Source: Eubacterium sp.
Lineage (GTDB): Bacteria > Bacillota > Clostridia > Lachnospirales > Lachnospiraceae
Length of the DNA: 37,019 nt
Assembly: GCA_021769425.1 (NCBI GenBank)
Contig: JAETSX010000041.1
Span: 1 to 37,019, forward strand
Reading direction: 5' to 3'
Shown here one piece after another: positions 7,828 to 15,432 of the stretch (the first letter of the stretch is position 1; every line of letters begins with the position of its first letter). The position numbers and the translations under genes were made by a program. A model generated the notes under the pieces. That model did no database searches. It was given only the letters and a program-made list of their open reading frames with translations, and had not been told where the DNA came from.

Positions 7828-8967
7828 TTACCTCCCTAATAAATGACCTGAAATTACAAGCTTCTGGATCTCTGAAGTTCCTTCATAAATCGAAACCAGC
7901 CTTGCGGCCCTTGTCATCCGCTCAATGGCATAATCCTGCATATATCCATAACCGCCGTGAATCTGAAGGGCTTTATACGCCACGGAGTTGCATACTTCGC
8001 CTGCCTTATATTTTGCCATAGCTGCCTGCATAGTAACCTTTTCATGGCGATCCAGCCTGTCTGCCGCATCATATACCAGCATTCTGGTGGCCTGCACCTC
8101 CGTTGCCATATCCGCCAGCTTAAAGGCCACATCCTGCAGTTTGCAGATGGGTTTTCCAAACTGTACCCGCTCCTTGGAATAAGCGACCGCAAGATCCAGA
8201 CATCCCGCTGCGATTCCAAGGCCCTGGGAAGAAACAGTCACACGTCCCGCATCCAGAATTCCCATGGCAATCTTGAAGCCCTGGCCTTCCTCTCCCAGAA
8301 GGTTCTCCTTCGGAACCTTTACATTGTTAAACACAAGATCTGAGGTGACAGAAGCGTGCATCCCCATTTTTTCCTCAGGTTTTCCATGGGAAAATCCTTC
8401 CCAGCCGGATTCCACAATAAATGCGCTGATGCCTCTGGTTCCCTTTGCTTCCAGGTTGGATTTTGCAAACACTACCGCATAATCGCAGATCGGACCCATG
8501 GTAATAAAGCATTTCCGCCCGTTTAAGATGTAGCAGCCCTGGGCTTCATCCCAAAGGCAGGTGGTCTGGGTTGCGCCGGAATCTGAACCTGCGCCTGGTT
8601 CTGTCAATGCAAATGCGCCGATTTTTTCTCCAAGAACCATAGGCTTTAAGTATTTCTGCTTCTGCTCTTCGCTTCCGTAATATAAGTAAGGCGCGCCGGA
8701 GAGAGAATTGCTCATTAACAGAGAAGATGCGGCCGCATCCTTTTTGCAGAATTCCTCAACTACGATTGCAAGGGACTTATAATCCCCGCCGGTTCCGCCG
8801 TACTCTTTGGGAATGGTAATCCCGCCGAATCCGTATTTCGCCGCTTTCTGCCACAATTCTTTGGGATATCCCCCGTTTTTCTCCGCTTCGTCCGCAATGG
8901 GTTCCAGTTCTTTTTCTGCGAATTCCCGCGCCAGCTTTCTTAACATTTCATGCTTTTTCTCAAACAT
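7828..8967 (-). CDS. Acyl-CoA dehydrogenase / enoyl-CoA reductase subunit (Bcd/CarC-like)
   Basis: 379 aa, the length of clostridial Bcd. Seen: FALTEPGAGSDSGATQT and CFITMGP flavin/substrate blocks, the QVHG-equivalent QIHGGYGYM, and IYEGTSEIQ with the catalytic glutamate of short-chain dehydrogenases. With the EtfAB downstream it most likely works as an enoyl-CoA reductase. The start at 8967 has GGAGG 6 nt upstream; an ATG two codons earlier overlaps the old-yellow-enzyme stop and touches the ribosome site. Chain length or aromatic specificity cannot be read by eye. Confidence 0.9.
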   Translation of the reverse strand: MFEKKHEMLRKLAREFAEKELEPIADEAEKNGGYPKELWQKAAKYGFGGITIPKEYGGTGGDYKSLAIVVEEFCKKDAAASSLLMSNSLSGAPYLYYGSEEQKQKYLKPMVLGEKIGAFALTEPGAGSDSGATQTTCLWDEAQGCYILNGRKCFITMGPICDYAVVFAKSNLEAKGTRGISAFIVESGWEGFSHGKPEEKMGMHASVTSDLVFNNVKVPKENLLGEEGQGFKIAMGILDAGRVTVSSQGLGIAAGCLDLAVAYSKERVQFGKPICKLQDVAFKLADMATEVQATRMLVYDAADRLDRHEKVTMQAAMAKYKAGEVCNSVAYKALQIHGGYGYMQDYAIERMTRAARLVSIYEGTSEIQKLVISGHLLGR

Positions 8968-8969
8968 CG

Positions 8970-10979
8970 TCATCCTCCTTCAATCATAGCAGCCGCAAAA
9001 GCGCTTTTTACCGCTCCCGCAATTCTGCCTGGTTTTCTGGCATCTCCGATTATTTCCACCTTTCCCGCAAATTCAGACAACTCAGACAGCAGTCTGTCAT
9101 TTTTCCGCCGTCCGTTCCCGGCCACAATCATATCCGCCCAAAGAACATATTCTTTTCCGCCTTTGAGATATTTCACCTGCTGTTGTTCCACCCGCCTGAT
9201 TGTTGCTTCTGTGATGACCTGGATGCCATTTCTTTCTATCTCTTCCAACATCATAAAACGGATGCTTTTTCCCAACCCGCCTCCTGCCTTTTGGGCAGAA
9301 GTCAAAAGGGTAATGGAAGGCGGCTCCCACTTCATGACGTTCTCAGCAAATTTTTGATGTTCCGGAACATACCGTCCCAGAAATTCCTGCTCCCCCTGGC
9401 CCCATTTCAAAGTTTTTGCCAGACACAAGGCAGTCTGCACTGCCTGGGAGCCTGCACCTGTAATTACAATGTTCCGGCCAATCCGGGTCTTTCCCATGAT
9501 ACAATCTTCTTCCGAAACCACGGCCGTATATTCTGCAATTTCACAGTCTGGCATTTCCGGTGCGCTGCCTGCTGCAATCACAACCCTGTCAATTTCTCCG
9601 GATTTTAACAGTTCTCTGATCTGCCCGCCGTCTCCTGCCCTGCCCCACTGAAATTCCACACCTCTGTGAATACAGACAGAAAACAGGTAATCCAAATATT
9701 CTTTCACCGTTTCTTTGCCCGGAACTCTTGCCAGGGCCCGGCCCAATCCGCCGTACTCCAGGCCTTTTTCCCATACCGTTACTTTGTTTTCTAACGACGC
9801 CAGCGCCGCATACGCCATGCCGCTGACTCCGGCGCCTATTACCAGAATGGACTTGCGGGACTCTTTTCCCTGCAAAATTTTTCCTTCCCTGCCTGCATGG
9901 GGATTCACCACGCAGCCTGCCCTGCCTCCGGAAAAAATCGGCTCTAAACAGCCCTGGTTGCAGGCCAGGCACGGCCGGATCGCTTCCTGGTTTCCTTCCT
10001 TTCTCTTCCTGGGCAGGAAAGGATCTGCAATCAGCCCCCTGAGCATTCCGGCCATATCACAGTATCCCTGTTCCACGGCATAGACGGCTGTTCCTGCATC
10101 CAGCCGGTTACACCCGATCACCGGGATATTTACTGTGTCTTTCATGGCTTTTGCAAGGTAAAGATACATGCCCCTGGGCACATTTCCGGTAATTTGGGGG
10201 ACGCCGGATTCATGCCAGCCCCCGGTCACATCAATAGCGTCGGCCCATTCTTCGATCAATGTTCCGATTTCCAGGAATTCATGATAAGAATTCCCATGGG
10301 GAATGAAATCAGAACCGGAAAGCCTTACTATGACAGGGTAATCCTTCCCTGCGGCCTCCCGCACTGCCCGAAGTATTTCAATGAGAAACAAAGACCTGCC
10401 CTCTACGTCTCCGCCGTACCTGTCGCTTCGGCGGTTTGTTGCTTTTGAAAGAAATTCGGCAATCAGATATCCGGCGCTTCCCATCAGTTCAATCCCATCA
10501 AAACCGGCTGCTTTGGCTCTGACCGCCGCCTCCTTAAAATATGTAACAATTTCAGCGATTTCTTCTGCAGAAAGCTCCTTTGCCGTTTCTCTGGTAAACC
10601 TGCAGTAATAAGAAGAAGGAGCAACTGCGGGGATTCCCCCGTGTTCATCCTTTCTGGCATAGGCTCCCGCATGCATCAGCTGCAGGAAAATCCTGCCGCC
10701 TTCCTGATGGACCGCGTCTGTCAATTTTTTCATTGGAGGTATAAAAAAATCTTTGCATATCTGCATCATTCCGGCCTGGTTCATACGTTTCGGATCTACG
10801 CCTGCGGCTCCTGCAATTACCAGCCCAGCCTGGCCCTTTGCCCGCTCTCTGTAAAAGTCCGCCACTTCTTCTGTTACAAATCCGTCCCGGCACCACCCCA
10901 GATTGGCTGCGGTCATGACAATCCGGTTTTTGATTTCACATGTTCCGATCTTACATGATGAAAATAACGAAGTTCCCAT
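8970..10979 (-). CDS. NADH:flavin oxidoreductase, old-yellow-enzyme family (BaiCD/BaiH/2,4-dienoyl-CoA reductase type)
   Basis: 669 aa two-module reductase. Residues 1-330 are an FMN TIM barrel (MTAANLGW; LMGSAGYLIAEFLSKATNRRSDRYGG with Tyr171). Cysteines 337, 340, 344 and 356 form the Cx2Cx3Cx11C [4Fe-4S] motif. From about residue 377 there is a Rossmann FAD/NAD domain (VIGAGVSGMAYA). The family reduces activated C=C bonds in dienoyl-CoAs, steroids, enoates and isoflavones. The start at 10979 is preceded by AAAGGA. The longer frame to 11036 begins inside the sigma-54 promoter, upstream of the predicted transcription start, so it cannot be used. First gene of the operon. Confidence 0.9.
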   Translation of the reverse strand: MGTSLFSSCKIGTCEIKNRIVMTAANLGWCRDGFVTEEVADFYRERAKGQAGLVIAGAAGVDPKRMNQAGMMQICKDFFIPPMKKLTDAVHQEGGRIFLQLMHAGAYARKDEHGGIPAVAPSSYYCRFTRETAKELSAEEIAEIVTYFKEAAVRAKAAGFDGIELMGSAGYLIAEFLSKATNRRSDRYGGDVEGRSLFLIEILRAVREAAGKDYPVIVRLSGSDFIPHGNSYHEFLEIGTLIEEWADAIDVTGGWHESGVPQITGNVPRGMYLYLAKAMKDTVNIPVIGCNRLDAGTAVYAVEQGYCDMAGMLRGLIADPFLPRKRKEGNQEAIRPCLACNQGCLEPIFSGGRAGCVVNPHAGREGKILQGKESRKSILVIGAGVSGMAYAALASLENKVTVWEKGLEYGGLGRALARVPGKETVKEYLDYLFSVCIHRGVEFQWGRAGDGGQIRELLKSGEIDRVVIAAGSAPEMPDCEIAEYTAVVSEEDCIMGKTRIGRNIVITGAGSQAVQTALCLAKTLKWGQGEQEFLGRYVPEHQKFAENVMKWEPPSITLLTSAQKAGGGLGKSIRFMMLEEIERNGIQVITEATIRRVEQQQVKYLKGGKEYVLWADMIVAGNGRRKNDRLLSELSEFAGKVEIIGDARKPGRIAGAVKSAFAAAMIEGG

Positions 10980-11020
10980 ATCTGATCCTTTCCAAATTTC
11001 TTTCATACTTAAATATAAAA

Positions 11021-11035
11021 GCAATTGGCGTGCCA
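11021..11035 (-). promoter_or_regulatory. Sigma-54 (-24/-12) promoter of the catabolic operon
   Basis: Reading the minus strand, TGGCACG-CCAA-TTGC matches the sigma-54 consensus with exact GG-to-GC spacing of 12. Transcription would start near 11010, 31 nt before the chosen old-yellow-enzyme start. Confidence 0.88.
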
Positions 11036-11097
11036 TGGGCGTTATTTTGAGAAATTTGCTGATTTTTCGGGAAATGAGTGAGAATTTTGTAGATTGC

Positions 11098-11137
11098 TGT
11101 CCTTTTGACAGGACAATTCTGTTCGAAAAATGGACAG
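11098..11137. promoter_or_regulatory. Putative enhancer sites for the sigma-54 activator
   Basis: Two palindromes: TGTCC-N8-GGACA at 11098-11115 and CTGTTC-N7-GGACAG at 11119-11137. Their centres are about 97 and 118 bp upstream of the predicted start. A matching palindrome occurs in the other sigma-54 region (14541-14561). A diverged duplicate of the second site follows 66 bp away. Confidence 0.7.
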
Positions 11138-11220
11138 TGCTTTGGGCAATTAGCGTTTTGGGGACGGCTTTCCGGGCTGGCTTTCCCCTTGAAAAATGAG
11201 CAGCGTTTTGGGCAATTATT

Positions 11221-11312
11221 ATTTTTTTTTGGGGGGGGGCAGACGGCTATTCCGATATACAGGAACTACAGGACTGCCCAGTTTGTTTGTCAAAAGGCAA
11301 TCCTGTAGTTCT
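11221..11312. other. Homopolymer block and strong inverted repeat
   Basis: Nine T (11222-11230) run directly into nine G (11231-11239). This is followed by an 18-bp stem with arms near 11261-11279 (CAGGAACTACAGG) and 11296-11312 (CCTGTAGTTCTG). There is no T-tract after the stem on either strand. It lies between the operon promoter and the XRE gene. Confidence 0.6.
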
Positions 11313-11324
11313 GTTCGTACCCAC

Positions 11325-11365
11325 ATATAAAAAAGGCTGCTGAATGAAGATATTCAGCGCCTTTT
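11325..11365 (-). terminator. Rho-independent terminator of the XRE gene
   Basis: On the minus strand, AAAAGGCGCTGAAT pairs with ATTCAGCAGCCTTTT (one bulge), followed by a T run. It overlaps the stop codon of the XRE gene. Confidence 0.8.
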
Positions 11366-11711
11366 ATCTGTGTTCTATAAAAGTTTTCTTCGTCGCAGCA
11401 ATGATGTCTTTTATCATTTGCTTCTCATTCAGGGTACAGCCCTGCAATAAATTTGATATGTCCTGTTCGACATATATTTCCGCTATGGAGCTGCTGCTGT
11501 CACACAAAAGCTGATCCGGAGTTACATCCAAGGCATTGGCTATTTTGACAAGAGAGGGCAGGCTCACCTGAGTAGTGGCTCGCTCAATATGACTGATATT
11601 GCTGGTTGCCACATTGACAATCTCTCCCAGTTTCTCCTGGGTCAGATGCTTTTTCAACCGCTGTTCTTTGATCCGTTTTCCTAATTTGCCATAATCAAGT
11701 TCCATATCCAT
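11364..11711 (-). CDS. XRE-family helix-turn-helix regulator
   Basis: 115 aa. An N-terminal Cro/C1-type helix-turn-helix (LTQEKLGEIVNVATSNISHIERATTQVSLPSLVKIANAL) is followed by about 45 residues of unassigned tail. The ATG at 11711 is chosen because AAAGGGG lies just upstream; a frame to 11729 has no good site. A TGTCA-N5-TGACA palindrome near 11790-11810 in its upstream region could be its operator. It is monocistronic, between the sigma-54 operon and the activator gene. Target unknown. Confidence 0.8.
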   Translation of the reverse strand: MDMELDYGKLGKRIKEQRLKKHLTQEKLGEIVNVATSNISHIERATTQVSLPSLVKIANALDVTPDQLLCDSSSSIAEIYVEQDISNLLQGCTLNEKQMIKDIIAATKKTFIEHR

Positions 11712-11876
11712 GGATATTCCCCTTTCCATTTTTCTTGAAACCTATTGTTATTGTACGGCATATTATGCTATTATTTAAATAACGCAATTGTCATATTGTG
11801 ACATATAGTACAAAATTGCAGAAAAAGGCTGAACCATATTATGCTGCAAACATTTTTCTTTTTCCTATCTTTTCCT

Positions 11877-13316
11877 CTATTCGATTTCCATCCCCTCTAT
11901 ATCAATATGGTACTTCTTTATCTTCTCATAAAAGGAGCTTCGGGAAATCCCAAGCTTCTTAATAGCCTCTGATTTATTGGAAAACTTCCGGAGAGCCTCA
12001 TAAATCAGGTTCCGCTCCAAATTCTCCGTCATCTCCTTCAAATCGTAATTCCCGGGCTTCTCCTGTACCGCAGCTTCCCGCTGAATATCCGGCCGCATAT
12101 AAACCGGCAGCTCATGGGTGGTGACAATATTGCTGCTGCGCAGAATGCAGGCATGCTCTATTACGTTCTGAAGCTCTCTGACATTCCCCGGCCAGTCATA
12201 CTGATAAAGAATATTCATGGCTTCCGGCGTAACATCCAGCTCCTCCCCGGCCATCTTCTGCATCAGAAAATGCACCAGAAGGGATATGTCTTCCCGCCGT
12301 TCCCGCAGAGGCAGAATGTCCAGTTCTATTACATTCAGGCGATAATAAAGATCCTGACGGAATTTGCCAGACTGAATCAATTCTTCCAGATTCTGGTTCG
12401 TTGCCGCCACGATCCTGACATCTAAGGAAATGACCCGGTTGCTGCCAATCCGCTCAACCTCCCTTTCCTGAATGACCCGCAGAATCTTCACCTGCATATT
12501 AATGTCCATGTCTCCGATTTCATCCAGAAAAATAGTACCCCCCTGCGCCATCTCAAACTTGCCTGCTTTCCCCTCTTTCTTCGCCCCGGTAAACGCCCCG
12601 CCTGCATAGCCGAACAATTCGCTTTCCAACAGATTGTCCGGAATTGCCGCACAGTTTACTTTTACAAATGGCCCATCCCGGCGCGGGCTGTTATCATGAA
12701 TGATCTTTGCCATAACTTCCTTGCCGGTTCCGCTCTCCCCCCGGATCATGACTGTTGCTTCTGATCGAGCTACCTTAACCGCCAGGCCAAGCACCTGCTT
12801 CATATGGGGATGCACGGTGATAAACTCCTGTGAATGCTGCATCCCTGCCAAATCGCTCAACTGCTCCTGGAGATATTTATTCATCTCCTCGGAACGCTTC
12901 AGCCTGGACAGCAGCCTGGAATATTTCAATACATTATTAAAAACGGAAATCCCTCCCACAATCTCTCCATTGTATTTCAGCGGGAAAGATTCCCCAATAG
13001 AATCCATATTTGCCGCTTTTAAAAACTCCTGTGCATGAATCACCGGATTTCCGGTTTTTACAACCTTCGCAGCATTTACATTCTCATCAATGGGCGCAAG
13101 CTTTTTGCCAATCAGCCCTTTCTCTTCCAGGTGGAACATCTGCTCATAAGAGGAATTGACAAAGACCACATTCAGTTCTTTGTCAATAATCAGTACAGCG
13201 TCGTCAATATTGTCCATAATCTCCCGGAATAATTTATTTTGGAATAATTTCAGATAATGCTCCGGCATCATATACGCTTCACTCCCAGCCTGTTTCTTTT
13301 GCAACAATTCGGACAT
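11877..13316 (-). CDS. Sigma-54-dependent transcriptional activator (PAS, AAA+, Fis HTH)
   Basis: 479 aa enhancer-binding protein. An N-terminal PAS sensor domain (about 32-130) is followed by the AAA+ domain: Walker A GESGTGKE (193-200), GAFTGA loop (240-245) that contacts sigma-54, Walker [13 protein letters not shown]. The C-terminus has a Fis-type helix-turn-helix ([25 protein letters not shown]). It sits between three sigma-54 promoters (11021, 14465, 14643), so I infer it activates them in response to a ligand or redox signal sensed by PAS. The start at 13316 has only a weak site; an ATG at residue 16 or 17 is a possible alternative. Confidence 0.93.
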   Translation of the reverse strand: MSELLQKKQAGSEAYMMPEHYLKLFQNKLFREIMDNIDDAVLIIDKELNVVFVNSSYEQMFHLEEKGLIGKKLAPIDENVNAAKVVKTGNPVIHAQEFLKAANMDSIGESFPLKYNGEIVGGISVFNNVLKYSRLLSRLKRSEEMNKYLQEQLSDLAGMQHSQEFITVHPHMKQVLGLAVKVARSEATVMIRGESGTGKEVMAKIIHDNSPRRDGPFVKVNCAAIPDNLLESELFGYAGGAFTGAKKEGKAGKFEMAQGGTIFLDEIGDMDINMQVKILRVIQEREVERIGSNRVISLDVRIVAATNQNLEELIQSGKFRQDLYYRLNVIELDILPLRERREDISLLVHFLMQKMAGEELDVTPEAMNILYQYDWPGNVRELQNVIEHACILRSSNIVTTHELPVYMRPDIQREAAVQEKPGNYDLKEMTENLERNLIYEALRKFSNKSEAIKKLGISRSSFYEKIKKYHIDIEGMEIE

Positions 13317-13362
13317 TTTACCGTTACTCTTCCGTTCCTATAACTCTTTTTTGCATACAGGT

Positions 13363-13391
13363 ATTGTAGCATGGAATTGTTAAAAGTTCAA
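13363..13391 (-). promoter_or_regulatory. Sigma-70 promoter of the activator gene
   Basis: TTGAAC (13386-13391) and TACAAT (13363-13368) with a 17-bp spacer, about 50 bp upstream of the activator start. Confidence 0.75.
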
Positions 13392-13414
13392 CAATCAGAT
13401 TTTTTCCAAAATAA

Positions 13415-13574
13415 GGAACTGCCAAAAAATATCAGCCTATTTTCCAGCAGTTCCCAAACCGGAAAGATGCCTTTTCTCCGGTTTATTTCTATAAGTTATA
13501 CTCAAGAGCATACTTATTTGCCAAATGATTTGCTTGTTTTCTTGAAGCAGCGAAAACTTGTTGGCAAATCATTT
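13415..13574. other. Inverted repeats in the SDR-activator gap
   Basis: This covers most of the 301-bp gap. One stem has GGAACTGC/GCAGTTCC arms (13415-13454). A second has AAATGATTTGC and its complement at 13523-13574. They lie downstream of the SDR and may end its transcript. No gene seen. Confidence 0.5.
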
Positions 13575-13617
13575 CGCTCACGGGTATATATTCCCAGTTC
13601 ATGTCTTACTCAGCGTT

Positions 13618-14415
13618 TTATACGTTTCCGCCAAGGGTTGCGCCCATATCGGCAACAATCGCTTCCCCTGTCAGCATATTGCAGGAGTCAGAAGCAAGAA
13701 ACAGCGTAAGAGCCGCAATTTCCTGAACTGTGCCGAATCTTCTGAGAGGAATCCCCTTTAATGTTTTCTCTTTAAATTTGGGATTCTCAAGCTGTTCTGC
13801 ATTTAACGCGGTTTTCACATAACCCGGACAGATGGCATTGACATTGATGCCGTAGCGGCCCCACTCCCACGCCATAGATTTGGTCAGGTTGATGGCTCCG
13901 GCTTTGGACGCTCCGTAAGTGGAGAGCTGGTTGTTCCCCTTAATTCCTCCAATGGAGCACATATTGATAATTTTCCCGCCTTCTCCCTGCTCTATCATCT
14001 GTTTTGCCGCAGCCTGGGAACCAAAATACACGCTCTTTAAATTAGAGTCAATTACCTTATTGTAATCTGCCTCTGTCATATCTGTCAGCCGTTTTGTCAC
14101 TGCAACTCCGGCATTGTTCACCATAATATCCAGACGGCCGTATTTTTCCACGGTCTTATCCACCAGGTTCTGAATTTCATCTATGTTCTGCACATCAGTT
14201 TTGATGCCCATAGCTTCTCCGCCCATTTCTTCCACTTCTTTGGCAACTGCGTCACAATCATCCTGATGGCGGCTCGTAATCACTACTTTTGCTCCATGGT
14301 AAGCGAAAGCCATCACAATTCCGTATCCTAAGCCTTTGGTCCCGCCTGTAACAACTGCAACTTTTCCTGTCAAATCAAATGACGGCATCTCAAATGGTAA
14401 TTTCTCTTTGTTCAT
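13618..14415 (-). CDS. Short-chain dehydrogenase/reductase (gluconate-5-dehydrogenase / 3-oxoacyl reductase-like)
   Basis: 265 aa classical SDR. Nucleotide motif TGGTKGLG after a short N-terminal extension (MNKEKLPFEMPSFDLTGK), NNAG, catalytic Ser in NMCSIGG and YGASK. TSRHQDD after strand two suggests NADP(H). AAGGAGG precedes the start. It is transcribed alone, divergently from the DUF1097-hydrolase pair, from its own sigma-54 promoter, so it should be co-induced with the large operon and act on the same compound. Exact substrate unknown. Confidence 0.88.
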   Translation of the reverse strand: MNKEKLPFEMPSFDLTGKVAVVTGGTKGLGYGIVMAFAYHGAKVVITSRHQDDCDAVAKEVEEMGGEAMGIKTDVQNIDEIQNLVDKTVEKYGRLDIMVNNAGVAVTKRLTDMTEADYNKVIDSNLKSVYFGSQAAAKQMIEQGEGGKIINMCSIGGIKGNNQLSTYGASKAGAINLTKSMAWEWGRYGINVNAICPGYVKTALNAEQLENPKFKEKTLKGIPLRRFGTVQEIAALTLFLASDSCNMLTGEAIVADMGATLGGNV

Positions 14416-14464
14416 GAATAAATCCTCCTTATGTGTATCATTCTATTTTATATTGTGATATTAA

Positions 14465-14479
14465 GCATATCATGTGCCA
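14465..14479 (-). promoter_or_regulatory. Sigma-54 promoter of the SDR gene
   Basis: Minus-strand TGGCACA-TGAT-ATGC has GG and GC 12 bp apart, as required. One mismatch (A for T) lies in the -12 element. The shared palindrome centre is about 97 bp upstream of the predicted start. Confidence 0.75.
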
Positions 14480-14540
14480 ACCTTCCCGTCTTCCCTTTTT
14501 TCCTGTATAATTTTCCATCTTTCTCTCTATATTCTGTCAG

Positions 14541-14561
14541 ACTGTCCTTTTTTTGGACAGT
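14541..14561. promoter_or_regulatory. Shared enhancer palindrome between divergent sigma-54 promoters
   Basis: ACTGTCC-T7-GGACAGT is a perfect 7-bp-arm palindrome. It sits about 97 bp upstream of the SDR start site and about 117 bp upstream of the DUF1097 start site. Confidence 0.7.
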
Positions 14562-14642
14562 TTCTTTCTGTTTTTGTACGGAATTAAAACAATTATTCTG
14601 TAAAGTCTGTTTTTTATCTTTTATTTTCTACAAATTTTGTAT

Positions 14643-14657
14643 TGGTACAAAGATTGC
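14643..14657 (+). promoter_or_regulatory. Sigma-54 promoter of the DUF1097-hydrolase unit
   Basis: TGGTACA-AAGA-TTGC has exact spacing and one deviation in the -24 element (T for C). Predicted transcription start is near 14668, 52 nt before the ATG. Confidence 0.78.
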
Positions 14658-14719
14658 TCAAGGATAGAGTATACAAATTTAACTCAGTAACAAAAATTCA
14701 AGAAAAGGAGAGAGACGTT

Positions 14720-15226
14720 ATGAGTTTAAAAGCAACTGTATTTTTTTCCCTTTGGACATCTTTCTGGTGTGCCGCATTTAACTTTATCTATGTGCAGATC
14801 CCGGTTCTCGGAGGACATCCCTGGATTATGTTCATCTGTCTGGCAATCTTTTTCGGTATGGGAAGCACATTAAAAGATGTTCCTCACCTGATGGCAAGCG
14901 CAGTCTGTGGACCTGTCTGGGGACAGTTCGACCTGTTTTTAATGACGCTTGGCGCATTCGGAACCGTCCTGGGAGGTTTCTTCCCCATTTTGGCAGGAAC
15001 CGCCATCACCATGATCCTCCACATTTTCTTCCTGGCCAAAACTCCTCTGCGGGATGTGCCGATTATCTTCGGCGGCGTAGCGCTGACCTTTGCCTGCGGC
15101 GTCGGCTATTTAGAGCCGGCAGGCATTATCGGCCTGATAGCAAGCATGCTGTTCGGCCTGGCGCTCTGCGGCGTATGCGCATGGGGACAGGAATTTGCAG
15201 TAACAAAGTTCCCGGCAGAAGAATAA
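14720..15226 (+). CDS. DUF1097-family membrane protein
   Basis: 168 aa with about five predicted membrane helices, for example TVFFSLWTSFWCAAFNFIYV, WIMFICLAIFFGMGSTL, LMTLGAFGTVLGGFFPILAG, IFGGVALTFACGVGYL and IIGLIASMLFGLALCGVCAW. It resembles the DUF1097 family of small inner-membrane proteins, whose function is not established. The ATG with AGGAGAGAGACGTT upstream is used; a longer frame to 14642 would begin inside the sigma-54 promoter. As the first gene before a hydrolase under sigma-54 control, it may be a channel or transporter for the substrate; that is inference. Confidence 0.75.
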   Translation: MSLKATVFFSLWTSFWCAAFNFIYVQIPVLGGHPWIMFICLAIFFGMGSTLKDVPHLMASAVCGPVWGQFDLFLMTLGAFGTVLGGFFPILAGTAITMILHIFFLAKTPLRDVPIIFGGVALTFACGVGYLEPAGIIGLIASMLFGLALCGVCAWGQEFAVTKFPAEE

Positions 15227-15315
15227 AAATACTACCGGAAAAGGGCAGAAAGAATTGCAGCGGCTTTTCGCTGAGATATACTGCAGGGCAAAAAGATTTG
15301 TCGTGCAGCTCGCCA

Positions 15316-15353
15316 GCCGCACGCCGCAAAGCGGCAATTTTCCTTTGTGCGGC
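15316..15353 (+). other. Nested hairpin between DUF1097 and hydrolase genes
   Basis: Outer arms GCCGCAC/GTGCGGC enclose GCCGC-AAA-GCGGC, which is followed by AATTTT. It lies in a 206-bp gap and may be a partial terminator or processing site between the two cistrons. Confidence 0.5.
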
Positions 15354-15432
15354 AGTTCCTTAGTATAAGATTTCCGCTGCCAATACCTTTATACACAATT
15401 TATACATAATTCCAGAAAAGAAAGGAGCAATT

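Noticed and set aside
1-11036. A bile-acid 7-alpha-dehydroxylation (bai) operon
   Set aside because: CoA-transferase, SDR and OYE types are shared, but there is no BaiE-like dehydratase or BaiG transporter, and the ligase does not look like BaiB. The ETF/dehydrogenase and AbfD-like genes point elsewhere.
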